64,000 nt of DNA from Rhizomys pruinosus (lineage: Eukaryota; Chordata; Mammalia; Rodentia; Spalacidae), in NCBI GenBank assembly GCA_009823505.1, contig VZQC01001595.1, positions 2,042,308 to 2,106,307 of the forward strand, read 5' to 3'. Under the pieces are notes generated by a model. It saw only the letters and a list, made by a program, of their open reading frames with translations, was not told the DNA's origin and did no database searches. Position numbers and translations under genes: made by a program. Shown in pieces: positions 1-13,275 of the stretch (its first letter is position 1; each line of letters begins with the position of its first letter).

Positions 1-2363
1 ATATGTTCTGTACTCATAAGTAAGGGCTAATAAGCTGTAATTGTTTGGATTTCTAATCCCATCCAAAGGTCTATTAACTAAAGCTATTTTTGTGACCTTG
101 AGACACTACTGGGAAGTGATTTAACCTTTAGGAGCTGAAATTGAGTGGAGGGAATTTAGGTAGTTGGAAAGATGCCCTAGAGGAACATTGATGTCCCAGC
201 TTTCCCCCTCTCTCCTTGTTTCCCAATGAGTGTTTGGTGGACCACTTTGTAGCACCATGATGTCTGAACAGAAAGCAAGCAAAAGGCATTGGGCACGTTT
301 CCTCCTTCAGGTACAGTGCTATCTGGAATAAAAATGGCTACAGAATACAGGGCTAGTTGAATAAATCAGAACACTTTGTCATTATATTATTATACACTTA
401 ACATTGTTTGTTTAGGTTTTCTGAAACAAAATGGCTTTATAAAAGAGGGTATATTAAAAGTCGAGTTTATGTTAGACTGAGGCTTCTACATTGTTTCTAA
501 TAAACTCACATGGCACTACTAAGATGTTCAGACCTATTTGGTATGCATTACTGTGTTTCCAGTGATCGCTGCTGCCTTCACCATGGATTTAATGAAGGGA
601 AGTGATGGACTGTGGACAGCCTCAGACAGAAAGCCTTTAAAGGAAAAGTGTCAGAGTGACTGTTCTGTCAGTGACACGAGGGATCCAGTAGCACTGATTA
701 ATTTCAGTGCCAGTACTTTATATGGAAATGGGGAGACATCAGAGCATAGTAGTAAAAATATATTACAAGTGTGGCTCTTTTAACCTGTTTGAAGATTATT
801 GCTGGCAGTCAGAGTCTCATCCTGTATAATTCCATGAGAGTATTTTCCATGGATTTGCCTTGGACGAAACACTTCTTCTGTATCTTTAAATTTTTGCTTT
901 AGCTTTAGGCTTACTCTGAACTCTATAGTCAGTTTGTGTGAATATTCTTGAGCTTCTATTTGTGCACCAAAATTGCCTGAGAATAGCACAGGCAGTAGAT
1001 TGTAGTCAAGGATTTAAAAAATATTTTTAATTCTTTGGCAACGTTTTCATATTTTCACACACTTCATATATGTTTAATTAACTGAGCCCCTCCATTTTCT
1101 ATAAGTTTTGATACTAGACATATCAGGGAGAAATAATACCAACTCTTCATTTAAAATGAAAGAGATGTCTACATGAAAGCCCAGAAGATTTATTAGTGGA
1201 AAACAAAATAAATAAAATACCCTCTAAACTATAAAGAGACTATTCAGCAATAAATCTTGTAGTACAGGCTGATATGCAGTGCTTAAGATCTTATCAAGCT
1301 ATATTGAAGGACTTCAGCAGCCGTCTACACTATGGATCAAAACAATGCATTTCACAAAGGATATGCTTTCTTAATTTGTTTCTACATTTTTTTTCTGTTC
1401 TGCAGTAACCCAGAGACTTACCAAACTATACTTTTAGTTAGATTCTTTATTTATATACATATTATTGTGCTTTTGACATGGTTTACAACTACTAGGTGGA
1501 ACATAACAATAGAACACACAGATTAAAGTGCAGCTTGCTTTTTTCTGAGGAATTCAAATGCAATGAATCCTCTATGCATGTTTTTATTTAATTTTTTTTT
1601 TCTTCTGCCCTCATAAAACAGGGCCCTGCACTTCAGGTTAGACTCAATTAAGCTCATTTTCATATGTTCAGCATTGTGAGTTCCCAATGGGGCAACTTGT
1701 ACGTGCCTGTTCTCCATGCTCCAATATTTAAACTGAGCGTCTGGGAACTCTGCCCACCCTTCATCCAGAGAGTGTGGAAAATGCTGGTACAGAAGGTTAA
1801 TGAGGACTAGAAAGGCCTACTGTGTGGTTCAGGACATCTTCTGGAGTAGTCCTGAGTTTCAGATGACTGAGACCAAAAGGGAACTTCAGCAATTAGGACT
1901 GACAACGGTGCCATAACCTAAAGTACAGAGCCTTTTGGTTGGGGATGATTTTAGGAACACTGTTAAAAGAAGACACTTAAGCTCATTTTAGAGAGTTCTA
2001 TCCATTTAATCCTGTGTTTATGTTTGTTTTATTTATATAAGGTACATGTAGTATCCTAACTTCTAAAGAAAATATGCAATTTTAAACTTTTATACAAGAA
2101 TTGCAACTTGTTTTTGATATTATGATTTTCAAAATGTTTTAAAATGATAGCTTATTAAGAACATTAGATGTGGGTTCTTGGTTTCCAAAGTTCTTGATCG
2201 TGCCTATACCATATTTCTATATGATAACTAGCAGAATTATATTGAGGAAAGTATTATTTTCAACAGTTGGGATATTTACAACACCAAACATGTAGGTCTA
2301 AGTAATATTCATTTTTTTTTCTCCAAAATGGATGGTGAACATTATTTTAAAAATCCAAGTTGA
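1..2363. other. Unassigned AT-rich DNA
   Basis: I see no repeat, exon or RNA gene here that I can support. Open frames are short and scattered in all frames, as expected by chance in AT-rich DNA. Confidence 0.5.
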
Positions 2364-2510
2364 TCTGGGCATGGCGGTGCATGCCTTTAATCTCAGCACT
2401 CAGGAGGCAGAAGCAGGTGGATCTCTGTGAGTTCAAGGCCAGCCTGGCTTACAGAACAAGTTCCAGGACAGCTGGAGCTACGGGGAGACCTTGTCTCAAA
2501 AACACCAAAA
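2364..2510 (+). mobile_element. B1 SINE with target-site duplication
   Basis: The sequence follows the B1 order: GGCATGGCGGTGCATGCC (box A region), TTTAATCTCAGCACT, GTGAGTTCAAGGCCAGCCTGG (box B region), then TGTCTCAAAA and an A-rich tail. B1 is a 7SL-derived non-autonomous SINE moved by L1. Imperfect direct repeats flank it: AAATCCAAGTTGA (2351-2363) and AAATTACAAGTTGA (2511-2524). CpGs are partly decayed, so it is of moderate age. Confidence 0.9.
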
Positions 2511-2847
2511 AAATTACAAGTTGAATTTTAAACTTAATCAACAAATTATACAAGCTTAATGAATATTTTGGTGGGATTAATTAAAGTTCAAAAATGTCTG
2601 TCATAGGAGAGCAATGTATTTGCATGTTAATACAATAAAATGCTGCAAATGCTTTCAGAGTAAAAGCACTGCTTAATACAGCTGTCTATTGTTAATCTAC
2701 CTCTTACTGGAACAGTCAGCAAGGTTTGACATAGGTGAGGTCTGGTTTCTGTGTAAAACTTTCTTTTTGGCTGTCAGAACAACTTTGCACCATGGTTTCT
2801 TACTTCTCTGACCTTTACTTCTCTGTAGCTTTTTCCTCTTCACACTT

Positions 2848-2996
2848 TTTTTTTTCTGTTTTGCTTGACATGGTCATGAGATACAGTTCAGGCTGTGTCT
2901 GGAAGTTGATAGAGAGCCTAGGCCTGCCTTGAACTCCTATCACCTTGCCTCAGCATTCTAAATGTTGGGATTTCAGATAAGACTCACCATGCTCAA
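2848..2996 (-). mobile_element. Degenerate B1-like SINE, antisense
   Basis: A T-run is followed by an antisense B1 order: CCTGCCTTGAACTCC, TTGCCTCAGCATTCTAAATG, TTGGGATTTCAGAT, CACCATGCTC. The middle is disrupted and many positions differ from young B1 copies in the window, so it is old. Confidence 0.55.
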
Positions 2997-3229
2997 ATCT
3001 TCTTCATTCTAACTTATAATTTTAGAATTTCCCATGGCTCGTAGCTAGAGTCCTTACGTCTTCTCTCTATAAATGCTCCCATTTTGAGTATAGTTTTTGT
3101 TTAGAAATATCTTCCATTAATTGATGACAATGTTTTTATCTCAATTTTGACCTATACCCTAAAACTTCAAAATTATACTTACAAACTGACTTAGAGAATT
3201 AATTCACATCTCATAACTAACATGACTCA

Positions 3230-3570
3230 ACTCCTGATCATTTTTCAGACCTGCCTTTCCTCTTGTCTCTCTTATCTGCATAAGAGACATTCATGGCTCA
3301 ATACTTCTTACCATGACTGTATACTCACTCAGCATTTCCTATGGACTATATCTTCAAACTTACTGGCAGTGTGACAAAATCCCATCTCTTATATTGCTAG
3401 CATCTAAATTTAATCAATAATTCTTTCACCTTGATAATTATAGTAATTTCTTACCCAGTTTGCCTTTTACTCTTGACTTTATCAATGTATTCTTAACCTG
3501 CCAGCAATAGTGATTTTTTATTAAATCATATCACATTATGCTATTTCACTGCTCTGACAGTCAAGATAAT
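3230..3570. repeat. Possible ancient LINE (L2-like) remnant
   Basis: Near 3500-3560, CTGCCAGCAATAGTGATTTT followed by AAATCATATCACATTATGC and CTGCTCTGACAG resembles the conserved 3' part of mammalian L2. The resemblance is weak and by eye only. The rest of the interval is unassigned. Confidence 0.25.
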
Positions 3571-3860
3571 ATCAATGATACTGTAAGATAACAGAATATT
3601 TCATCCCAAAATATATCACACTGGCATGAGGATCATTTGAGTTAAGAGCTCTTGATGAACAGCAGATATGAAAAGCATTTTTTTATAACCTACTACACTA
3701 TTGCGGGACCATGTGAAGGAAAGACCCCCATGTGGAGCAAAAGTACAGGATTGATAGTTGTTTGGGATTGCCAAGGAGGAACTTTTGAGCACTTCCTTAA
3801 GGAAAACATGACATATTTTAGAAAAAAAATCCTACAATTCAAGTAATATATGTATGTTTG

Positions 3861-3936
3861 TATCTATCTATCTATCTATCTATACCTATATATATATATA
3901 TATATATAGATGTATATATACATAAAACTTTATATA

Positions 3937-3973
<37 letters not shown>
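3861..3973. repeat. (TATC)n and (TA)n microsatellite
   Basis: A short TATC run (3861-3884) passes into a TA/TG-rich run to about 3973. Frames reading through it give Tyr/Ile-rich peptides that are artefacts of the repeat. Confidence 0.95.
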
Positions 3974-3976
<3 letters not shown>

Positions 3977-3977
3977 C

Positions 3978-4204
3978 TGTACCAATGCAAGTTGGAGAGA
4001 GCAACAACAAAAGAACTGGAAAAAAAACCCTCTGGAAAGACTCAGAAAAAGACACAGGACATGTATGGCATAGTGGAGGGACTCGGGTGGGATGGAGGTC
4101 ATGGAAAGGGAAGCGATTCTAGATTCAGTTGAGAAATGATGTATGACCTATGGAAAAAGTTTAATAATAATAAAAAATTATATTAATAAATAAATAAATA
4201 ATAT
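3978..4204 (+). mobile_element. L1 3' end fragment
   Basis: The segment AGAGCAACAACAAAAGAACTGG to GAGAAATGATGTATGACC, ending in AATAATAATAAAAAATT and an AAAT-rich tail, is collinear with the 3' UTR of the full-length L1 at 61.8-62.08 kb. This includes a G-rich stretch (GGGACTCGGGTGGGATGG). It is a severely 5'-truncated copy with no coding part. Confidence 0.75.
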
Positions 4205-4329
4205 AAAAAAGAAAGAAAAATTCATAATGGAAACATATAAAAAAGTAGTATGATCCATAAATATATTTGAATTCTGGTTCTAATATTAATAAATAAACAT
4301 ATGTTATTTAATAGAATATATAGATAAGG

Positions 4330-4705
4330 TGTGGCATATTAGTTACTTTTCTCATCATGTGACTAAATACCTCTCAAAAACAATTTAATAGGGGAAGGGT
4401 TTATTCTGACTCATAGTTCAGAATGGTCAATTACTGGTCACCTGACCCCATGCATATAGGTAGAACATCATGGCTGTGAGAATGAATAGTGAGAGAGAGC
4501 AGTTCACTTCATGAACAACAAGGAAACAGAACAAGACAGGAAGTAGCCAGGAATAATATCCCCCCAGTGATCTGCCCCCAGTGAGCTATTTCCTCTAGTG
4601 GTACTAAAGTTTCCATAAAATAATTTCAAAAGTTTCAAAAAATAGTCCCACCAATTAGATCCAATCATTTAAAACATGAGATTTTGAGGACATTTCTTAT
4701 TCATC
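4330..4705 (+). repeat. Rodent interspersed repeat, possibly URR1-like DNA transposon
   Basis: TTAGTTACTTTTCTCATCATG followed by GACTAAATACCTCTC, GGGTTTATTCTGACTCATAG and ACATCATGGC resembles a common rodent medium-reiteration repeat that I associate with URR1 (hAT-Charlie group). The family name is from memory and not verified. Terminal inverted repeats are not clear. Confidence 0.4.
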
Positions 4706-5489
4706 TATAACATTAGGATTTAAATTTTTCTTTAATTTGTTTTCAATATTCCTTGTAATAAAGATTTTCCATTAAAAAGAGCATTTTATTTTTTTGCCAT
4801 TTCTTTGGGTCCTCATTTTCTTATAGGATTTTTCTATATTCCTACAAACTAAAGTCCACACGCTTTTCTCCTCTTAATCTGCCTTTTGTCAATTTAATTC
4901 ACAAGCCCTAGCAAAGTCTCAAAGAGAGTGGAGATAATATTTTGCCTCCCTTACATTATTTCAAATGACAGAGTTCCAATCCCTGAATGAACTGCTACTA
5001 AACAGTTGATGGTTTGGTTTTCCCTCTACCACAACATACACTAAAAATACTGTCCACAGTGGGAAGTTATAAATAGAAAGACTTGCTCATATTATTAATT
5101 TTACAAGGTTTTTTAAAGTTTCAATATATGTTGCTATAAAAAAGATGAAAAAGTAGGCCCTGCCAGGACTGAGGCTATATGCCATTCAGAATCATGCAAG
5201 TTGCTTGTAGGATTGAACATTACTAACAGTACTAAAGGGAGAAAAGATCTCACAGTTTTTATTCAGTTAAATCAATTAAAACTTACTGTTTCTCCTTACA
5301 AAATTGATTTTCATTATCTACACAAGACTGTTACTCAAGTGATTTTGAGACATTTAATTATACTGTTGCAAGATTCATGCACTGGAGTGCAGGTGCGCTG
5401 GAGTGGCTGGATAAAGAGAAAAAGTACATAAATAAGAAAATGATCTAACTTTTATGAGAGGAGTTATTGGATCAAAAACCGGAAAATTG
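4705..5489. other. Unassigned AT-rich DNA
   Basis: I see no repeat or coding signal that I can support. Confidence 0.45.
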
Positions 5490-5580
5490 ATGAGAATGGT
5501 GGCATACACCTCTGAACCCTGGAGAGGCAGAGGCCAACAGGTTTCTGTGTGGTTGGGAGGCCAGGTTGTCTCACACAGTG
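5490..5580 (+). mobile_element. Degenerate B1 5' half
   Basis: GAATGGTGGCATACACCTCTGAACCC and GAGGCAGAGGCCAACAGG followed by GGCCAGGTTG match the first half of B1 with many substitutions, ending in an AAC-rich tail. Confidence 0.45.
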
Positions 5581-5654
5581 AATTAAAATAAACAACAACA
5601 ACATTTTTACAAAAATAAAATTAAGGTATATTCCCAACTCAAAAGGTTCATTTA

Positions 5655-5893
5655 AGGGGCTCGAGAGATGGCCCAGGAGTTAAAAAAAGCAAAGACTGCT
5701 CTTGCAGAGACCAGGGCTAGATTCTAAGCAATAACATGGCAACTAGCAACTGTCCATAACTCCATTTCCAGGGGAAGCCATCAACCTCTTCTGACCTCTC
5801 CAAGCATTGCACAACATGAGTGCACTTACATACACACAGGCAGTACACTCATACACATAAAATAAAAATGATAAATAAAATATTTTTAAAAAC
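5655..5893 (+). mobile_element. B2 SINE
   Basis: A tRNA-derived head (GGGGCTCGAGAGATGGCCCA, then AGACTGCTCTTGCAGAGACC) is followed by the B2 body (ACCTCTTCTGACCTC) and a CATACACATAAAATAAAAATG tail. B2 is transcribed by Pol III and mobilised by L1. Confidence 0.9.
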
Positions 5894-6714
5894 ACAATTA
5901 AAACAATATGATGGAATATATAGGACATTCAATTTAAAGAAAACTATGTAAATATCAGGTCAAATCTAATTTAATGTTAAAAATCTACATAAGGCTTGTA
6001 AGAAATAAATGACTTTCAACAGATATATTAGAATATTCATTATCATGTATGCACATAGTAACACAGAATATGGAAATATCAAAACCATATAAAACAGTAT
6101 ACCATAAAAAATGTTAAAAAGCTTTTAGTCATATTTTATAGCCCAACCCAGTACATACAAATTCATGCCTTACTGATATTCCCAGACAGTGTTATGCTGA
6201 CTAGGTGGCTTCCCACTTTGAAAGTTACAGTTGTGAAATCCATTCTTCATTCGCATTAGTCCCATATTTAATGCTTGGTATCCATAAGGGAAGCTGCCTT
6301 ACCATGAGTGTTGAATACACAACAGTGAATAATACAAAAGGTTCTATTAGACTATACTCTTATCGTCTATAATCTTATATCAAAATTTCATCAGAGAAGA
6401 AAGAGAAATTGAGGGGTAGACATAGAACAGTAATTTGCTTTGTCACTGTTTTTGAAATTCCTTTTATTTTTAAAGAACTTGATTTTTATGTTAATTGTAA
6501 GAATCAAAATTACTTTTACAAAATAATTCACTTCAAAGACCTGATAAGTCTGCCCATGAGTGAAAAATTCCTTCATTGTTTATACTTATGTAAGTTTTTG
6601 ATCAAATTTATTCTGATGAAAACTTAGGCAGAAAAGACAAGTAAAATGTCTCACTAAACTTCCTTATTATTAGAAAACAGAATGAGAAACTTGAGTCCAA
6701 GCATTCGGCATTAT
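5894..6714. other. Unassigned AT-rich DNA
   Basis: No repeat or exon is recognisable. Short overlapping frames on both strands near 6391-6627 lack codon bias or motifs. Confidence 0.45.
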
Positions 6715-7030
6715 GTTTTGAATTTTTTCTCCCCAAACATGTTGAGTTATAACACCCAGAACCTTATGACAGTATTTGGAAAGTCATCAAATTTTTAAAT
6801 AAATTATGATAAATTATATAAATTATGATTAAATAAATTAAGCTATTGGGGGCTTAACCTAACACAATTAGTATCTTCCCAAGGACATGGGCATACACAG
6901 AGGATGGTCATATGAACATATGAGGAGAAGCCGCATACTTTCTAGTCAGAGAAACAGACCAATAGAATCAAAGAACCCCACTGATACCTCCATCTTGCAA
7001 AATTATGAGAAATAGATATCTGTTGCTTTT
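6715..7030 (+). repeat. Ancient mammalian LTR/interspersed repeat remnant
   Basis: The order CATGTTGAGTTATAACACCCAG, GACAGTATTTGGAAAG, GGGGCTTAACCT, GGACATGGGC, CTCCATCTTGC and AATTATGAGAAATAGATATCTG resembles an old mammalian repeat that ends in CTGTGAGAAATAAAT. It is similar to MaLR-type solo LTRs, but the class is uncertain and was assigned by eye. Confidence 0.35.
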
Positions 7031-7585
7031 GCCACCTATTTGGTGGTTCTTTGCTACAAGCATCTCCAGGATTTGGCATCAATTTTAATCATACCTATTA
7101 ACAAAAACTGTAGATACTGATAATGCTGTCACTCTGATTTTTAAAAAAAAATCTGTCATGAAATTCAAGTTTTAGACCTTGTTTTCAAGCCTTCAGAATT
7201 TCACAATTTATCTCATGCTGAATAGGATCCAGTGTTCTGGAACCAGAAGAGTGTTCGTGTTGGTAAATGCTCCTTTGTTGAATTCTCTCAACAGCATGCA
7301 GAAGAAATAGAACAAGAATATAGCACTGGTTTGTAACATACCATAGAAGTAGGGAGATAAGGTTTTCACACTGATGAAGATAAATACTCTTGCTAAGTGT
7401 GATAGACGACACTTTTATTCTCAGGTGAGACAGTGATAGATGGATCATTATGAAGTAAAGATCAGCTTGGTTTACGTAGGAAGTTCTAGGACAGTTGGGT
7501 CTGCAAAAAGACCTTTTCTAAAACTACCTCCCAAATATTCTTGATATAATTTCATTTTTTTCTATTCCTAAAGATATCAGATTAT

Positions 7586-8113
7586 TTTTTTTTGGTTTTG
7601 TTTTTTTTATATACTTTTATTGATGTTTTATGTATTTCATACATCATTTTCAGTTCCATTTAAACATATTACCCTTTCCTTTACCCCCACCCCAACCCAG
7701 ATTATGTATTCTGCGATACATGCCCTTCATCTTTCTCTCAGTTTTTTTTTTTTCCACTGTTTCAGTCAGTTCTTTGATGCAGTCCTTTCTGTTGTTGCTG
7801 TTGTTGTTGTTTCCAAAATGCAATACGCCCAACTGCTTTGTACAAAAGCTCAGGGGGCCCTACACAAGAAATACTTACAACTGGGTAATTGGCACTAGCA
7901 TCCACAGATGAGGGATACCATTCGTCCTTTGTTTTTCTGGGACTGTGTTACTTCACTCAGCATGATGTCCTCTAGCTTCAGCCATTTTCCTGCAAAGCTC
8001 GTGATGTCTTTCTTTACTGCTGTATAGAACTCCATTGTGTAGATGTACCACATTTTCTCTATCCACTCGTCAGTTGAGGGGCATTTAGGTTGGTTCCAGC
8101 TCCTTGCTATTGT
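7586..8113 (-). mobile_element. L1 3' end, antisense, 5'-truncated
   Basis: A poly-T start and TTTATTGATG...TGTATTTCATAC are the reverse complement of an L1 tail. The sequence then runs through the 3' UTR (TTGTTGTTGTTGTTTCC, GGGGGCCCTACACAAGAA) into antisense ORF2 C-terminus (CTGGGACTGTGTTACTTCACT, CTATCCACTCGTCAGTTGAG). It ends abruptly at TTGCTATTGT, equivalent to about 61,560 of the full-length element. Only about the last 70 ORF2 codons remain, and the copy is a close relative of the full-length L1. Confidence 0.92.
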
Positions 8114-8292
8114 ATTTTATATTTGGCTCTGAGATACATGACTTTAGTAGTATTAGATTGATAACACGTACAATATTGAATAACCCCAGTGTTACTAAGA
8201 ACACAAGTACAGCTACCGATATAGTCACTAACAAGCCCATGAATCTTGCAAAGTCAAAGAACTTAATTTTCCTAAAAACATATGAGTTATTA

Positions 8293-8430
8293 CATGTGAG
8301 GTGGTGCATGCCTTTAATCCCGGCACTCTCCTAGCAGATCTCTGGGAGTTCAAGGCCAGCCTGGCTTACATAGTGAAATCCAGGCCAGCTGGAGATACAA
8401 GGAGATCCTGTCTCAAAAAAAGAAAAAAAA
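8293..8430 (+). mobile_element. B1 SINE with internal deletion
   Basis: GTGAGGTGGTGCATGCC, TTTAATCCCGGCACTC and GAGTTCAAGGCCAGCCTGG are present, but the GGGAGGCAGAGGCAGG block is replaced by CTAGCAGATC. It ends in TGTCTCAAAAAAAG with an A-rich tail. Confidence 0.88.
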
Positions 8431-8722
8431 TGTAAAAAATCCCTATGAGTTGATACTATTCTATTACTCTAATTCAACTTTCAAAGTGAGGAACTTAAAA
8501 TAGGAAAAAGTTGAAAAATAGCCTCTGTTCAAACCTTTGGTCTGCCGACACTTGTTTTCAAGCTCTTGTATTAGCAGACATAGGAAAACAATGAAATAAT
8601 CTATTTTAATCTGCATGTGCTCCAGTTAAATGTTTTTGTAAAGATAAATTTGGCAAATCTATAAGCTTTTAGAACATATTTTCCAGAAATAATGTGGTAA
8701 AATAATCAAGGTGATTGCAGTA

Positions 8723-8752
8723 ATGAATGAATGAATGAATGAATGAATGAAT
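8723..8752. repeat. (TGAA)n microsatellite
   Basis: About seven consecutive TGAA units. Confidence 0.95.
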
Positions 8753-8759
8753 GCTGTCT

Positions 8760-10967
8760 TCATTTGCCATTATTGGAAGGACAGGGATAGCACCACTGAG
8801 CTTTTCCAAGCCTGCTTCAACCAAGGAAATGGATTCATGAATTTCTTCTTTAAAATAATTCACTACTATATACATTTACTCTATTTACATTTTGTGTGGT
8901 ATCTATGTTAATTTTCATTTAAAATTTTTAATATTTCTACAAATAGGTAACTCTACTTTTGGATTTTCCAGAAACAGAACCACATTATATAACCCTTTGA
9001 AAAAGGAAATCAACAAAATGAAAAATCTAAGATTATATTCTACAACTACACATGCTATAAGGACCAGAAAGAAGTTATTTAGATAGCATTCTATGAAAAG
9101 TTTCACAGAGACATATATATTTTAAATATATATCATAGTGACAACTGTGTCAGGTAGAAGACACAGTAATCATGACACAATGGAAAACTTCAGTAATTTG
9201 GTGGTTCCATTGCAAAGCATCATAACACAGAGGAAATGAAAGTAAATACTGTCCCACATGCACATACATAGGCACACACAAATATGCTCAGAAGTTCTTT
9301 AAAAGCTTTGTATGTGGACATATATAGTAGTTTTGTTTTAATCTGCATAATTCATGCATATATCACACAAAAGTAGTCTATTAATTTCACAAAACAATAA
9401 TTTTAAGTGTCATCTGAATGCTATGAATATGAACCAAAAAAAACCCTAAACAAATTCCAACCATAGCATATGTGTGTATGACACTTAGCCACATTATTAA
9501 AGAAACAAGAAAGTCTTCCATCATAACAATGGAGCATTAGAAAATACCCATCAGGAAGAGCAATTCAATTAAATTAAGATTCTCAATATTCTCAACAAAA
9601 TTCAACAAAGAACTAATTCAAAATAGCAAGTCATTCCTGCAGTTTCTGAATATAATAATTGATTCTTAAAAAAAAACTATCCTCAAATTGTACTGCTTCA
9701 TTTCAAAATCAGCAGTATGAGTACTAACTGACAAAGAGTCACAAAGACATGGGACTCCTTCACTCCTGCTTAGCCCTTGGGTGCTCACCCTCCTCCTGGC
9801 TTTCTGTGTAACTGCAGCTGGAGGCAGTGAGCTTCCAGACTACCTAAATGAGTACCATATTATTGTTGTATAAAGATTAAATTTTAGTCAGATAGTTTAG
9901 TGATGTGGGGATAAAAGTATTATTCCAGAATAAGTCAGTTCTATTCTGTATTTCCCACAGGATCTAGGAGAGTGACACAAGTTCCAGGAATATTGAGTAC
10001 ATTGAAAATTAAAATGAAACTATATTCACATTCGAAGAATCCAAAATATTTCTCATTTTGAGAAAATGAATGTTTTAAAATTGATCTCACAAGATACATG
10101 TTCATTTTTATGCAACCTTATTTTGCAACAAATCAAGTATTTTGATTCATTTTTCATAGTAAATACATTTCCTGCCAGTTTTCTTTTGCACTTCCTTAAA
10201 AAAGGTAACTGGCTGTAGGGCTGCATGCAAATTGTTTTTGCATTGTATGCAACATGAAACCAGTGGTTCTGCCTTTCCCTCCTTTCAAATTAGATAGAAG
10301 GGACTTCATCATCCTCCAAACCATCTTCTTCTCCATCTCTGTAATCCACTGGCCTCCTTTTGTGTCTCAGTTACAGCTACTTCTCAGTATTTTGGGTTGT
10401 TGAACTGCTGAACTCAGTTCTGTGGCTACTTCATCTTCTACTGAATCTTTTCTGTGCCACATAACCTATTGCAAATTGCAGGTTGCTTACTAACTTAATA
10501 TTTAAATCTAGCAAAAAGAGGAGTTATAATCAAAAGAAGTATTATGTCATTATGTCATTAAAGTCTGAAAAACCTGTGCTCAGAACTGGAGCACTATGAA
10601 GGATAAATTAGTTCATAGCATTGACATAGCTAGCTTCAGTACAGGTGAAAGAGAAGCTGTTCTGTGACCCACTAACAGGTCGCAGCATGTAGAGAAACAG
10701 GTGTAATTCCCAATTCACACAGTAGGACTTTGATGTCCAAAACTGTTGAATTATCAAATGGTGATATTAAAAAAAACTAATATGCGTTAATACCAAAAAA
10801 TAGGAGGTACAATGGGTGCCTATGTTAATATAGAAGACAGCAAGATAGGAACAAGAGACATTGGAATCATTATTTCTATTAGGTCTCTTATTACTAGGTG
10901 ATGCATAGTTAATAAAACATGTTATTTCCTTAATACATGTATTTTCATGTATACATATGAATAATAA

Positions 10968-10969
<2 letters not shown>
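8760..10969. other. Unassigned AT-rich DNA
   Basis: Nothing recognisable. A locally GC-richer patch near 9750-9840 (CTCACCCTCCTCCTGGCTTT) has no open frame of note. Confidence 0.45.

Positions 10970-11006
<37 letters not shown>
10970..11006. repeat. (TA)n microsatellite
   Basis: An uninterrupted TA dinucleotide run of about 18 units. Confidence 0.97.
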
Positions 11007-11008
<2 letters not shown>

Positions 11009-12460
11009 CAATTAATGCAAGTATACCCTGTAAAAATGCTTACACCTGAGATACAGACAAGAAGTTCCCATAGGTCTCAGTGGGTTAAAATCAAAGAGAA
11101 AGAAGGGAAGATTCTCTCCCTTCTTGGGGCAAAAGAAAAAAAAAATCTTTTATAGCTGCCTACATTCTTTCGCTTTTGGATCCCTTATATTGACAATCTG
11201 ATTTCTTCTGAACTCACCTGAAAAGAATTACCATTTTTAATAAACATGTCTGGATAGTGGGCCTACCTAGATCACCCAGGAATCTCCTCATTTCAGTCCT
11301 CATATTCTTAAGTATATCAGTGAAGGACCTTTTGCAAAAGAACAAAAATGTGCAGGATTCCAGGATTAAGAACCTTTGAAAGTTAACTTTCCTTACTAGC
11401 ATACTCAGTATCATTGAAGTAATCCTTAAGAACATTCAGAAAAAAACAAACTCCTTTATTTTGTATGGAAACTATTTTACTTTTCCAAGTTAAATATTTA
11501 TATTGAGGAATTAACTATGATACAAAGAAAATAATATATTTAGTAATAAATAGCACAAAGAAAAATTCATCCTAGGGAAATAGTTAAAAACAAATGAAAA
11601 TGGAAATGGAACTGCAATTCCATAGATCTAGTTACAAACTAATTCTCTGTGTTAATTCAAACAAAATTACACACTGAGATAAATTTGTGTCTTCATTCAT
11701 AGACAAGATATCGAGTATATTTATCTAACATAATCATGCAAATATTAGACTGAAATATTTCTGTGCAATCAATTATGAGAAACCCTGGAACGCAAGAGCA
11801 CAAGCCAGTGACACATACACACATGCTCAATACACATATACATGCATATGAAAGCAATGTTTTTAAAAGAAAATCTTAGAAATTTTACATGGTAATATAA
11901 TTCAGAATTTATTTTTAAAGCCAAAGAAAAACTCTTGAAGCAAAATGAATCTAACAGCATGAACTATAAAAAAGAGTTATTATGACAGCATAAATTTTAG
12001 ACTTGCCAATCCTGTTAAATGAAGTCATATGTAATACAGTATACTCTTATTCTTGCAAGTCTTAGTACTGCTTGCTTTAGAGGGCCAAATACAAAAATAG
12101 AATGGTCAGATCCTTCCCTGCTAACACATGTCAGTTCCTATCTTATTATAAAAAAATCACAATTTATCATTATCTTGACAAAAGCCTACCATACCTTTGG
12201 TAGATAGCAGCTCCAACTGTACATCACCCATTGTTTCCACCACAGCTACAGCCTTGGGAAGAAACTGTTAAGCTAATAAACTTTCTATTTAAAACATTAC
12301 CATGAACCAAACTTTTATTTTTGCAATGAGTTTTTATTTTTGTTTAAGTTTTCCAGTAATGTATTGCACTGAATTCCAAAATGGATAAGAGGAAACAAAA
12401 AAAAGGATAAGAAGAAATAGAGAGTCTAAGTTCTTTTGGACTTCAGACACAAATGTGTGT

Positions 12461-12461
<1 letters not shown>
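11007..12461. other. Unassigned AT-rich DNA
   Basis: I see no repeat, RNA gene or exon that I can support. Confidence 0.45.

Positions 12462-12514
<53 letters not shown>
12462..12514. repeat. (GA)n microsatellite
   Basis: A pure GA run of about 26 units. Arg-Glu and Leu-Ser frames across it are repeat artefacts. Confidence 0.97.
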
Positions 12515-12517
<3 letters not shown>

Positions 12518-12989
12518 TGAGGGATGGTTCCAATGCTTTTCATCATATAATCCCATGTGGGAGACAAGTCTAGTTAAAAATCCATCGTACGCTGACAAAA
12601 AAGTCGAAGCAGCCAAAATTAGAATAATTAAAATGTTAAAAATCGGTACAAACGTTTTCTTTGTAAGGGGAACTGATTATATATGGCAAATATGTATCTA
12701 GCACACAAATATGTCTCAAAAAAGATTCAATGAAATTATCGTTCAGACTATAATTTCTGAATAATTTAGTAGTAATGATACAGCTTTCATTTCTTCCTTT
12801 ATTCATTCCATTTTAACGTTTTATTAGTGTTCTTCCTCTAGGTTTCATTATCACATGAATAAACATATGTAATATTAAAAAAGAGAGGACAACTCTCAAT
12901 TACTATTTTAATTTAAATAGAACTCTGGTAGTTTGTACAAAGGTTATTGAATCTCCATCCTTTTATTCCTGTTTTTCATTGATGGACTG

Positions 12990-13115
12990 ATAGATTGGGC
13001 CATGTGTGCTTTAAGGCATGTTCTGAGGTCAGAGGACAATTTGGGGGTAGGCAGTTCTCTCCTTCCAACATAGGTTTCAGGAATTGAACTCAGATCACCT
13101 CTTCAGGGCTAATCC
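12990..13115 (-). mobile_element. B3/B2-type SINE, antisense
   Basis: GAGGTCAGAGGACAATTTGG, GTTCTCTCCTTCCA and TTGAACTCAGATCACC are the antisense diagnostic blocks of B3. The tRNA-like head is eroded. Confidence 0.7.
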
Positions 13116-13275
13116 CATTTATTTCTCAAAAACAAGTCTGGGTATAGTAATTTGACTCAATAAGTCTTAACATATAAGACAGAATGCATGAAATCCAGTG
13201 GGAATTCTGTAGGGAGGTGAATATGGGGAGAGGGTATAAAAATGATTAAGATATTTTGTAAGAAATGCATATCCC

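Noticed and set aside
12453..12701. Open frames across the GA repeat (Arg-Glu and Leu-Ser rich)
   Set aside because: They are translations of a dinucleotide microsatellite.
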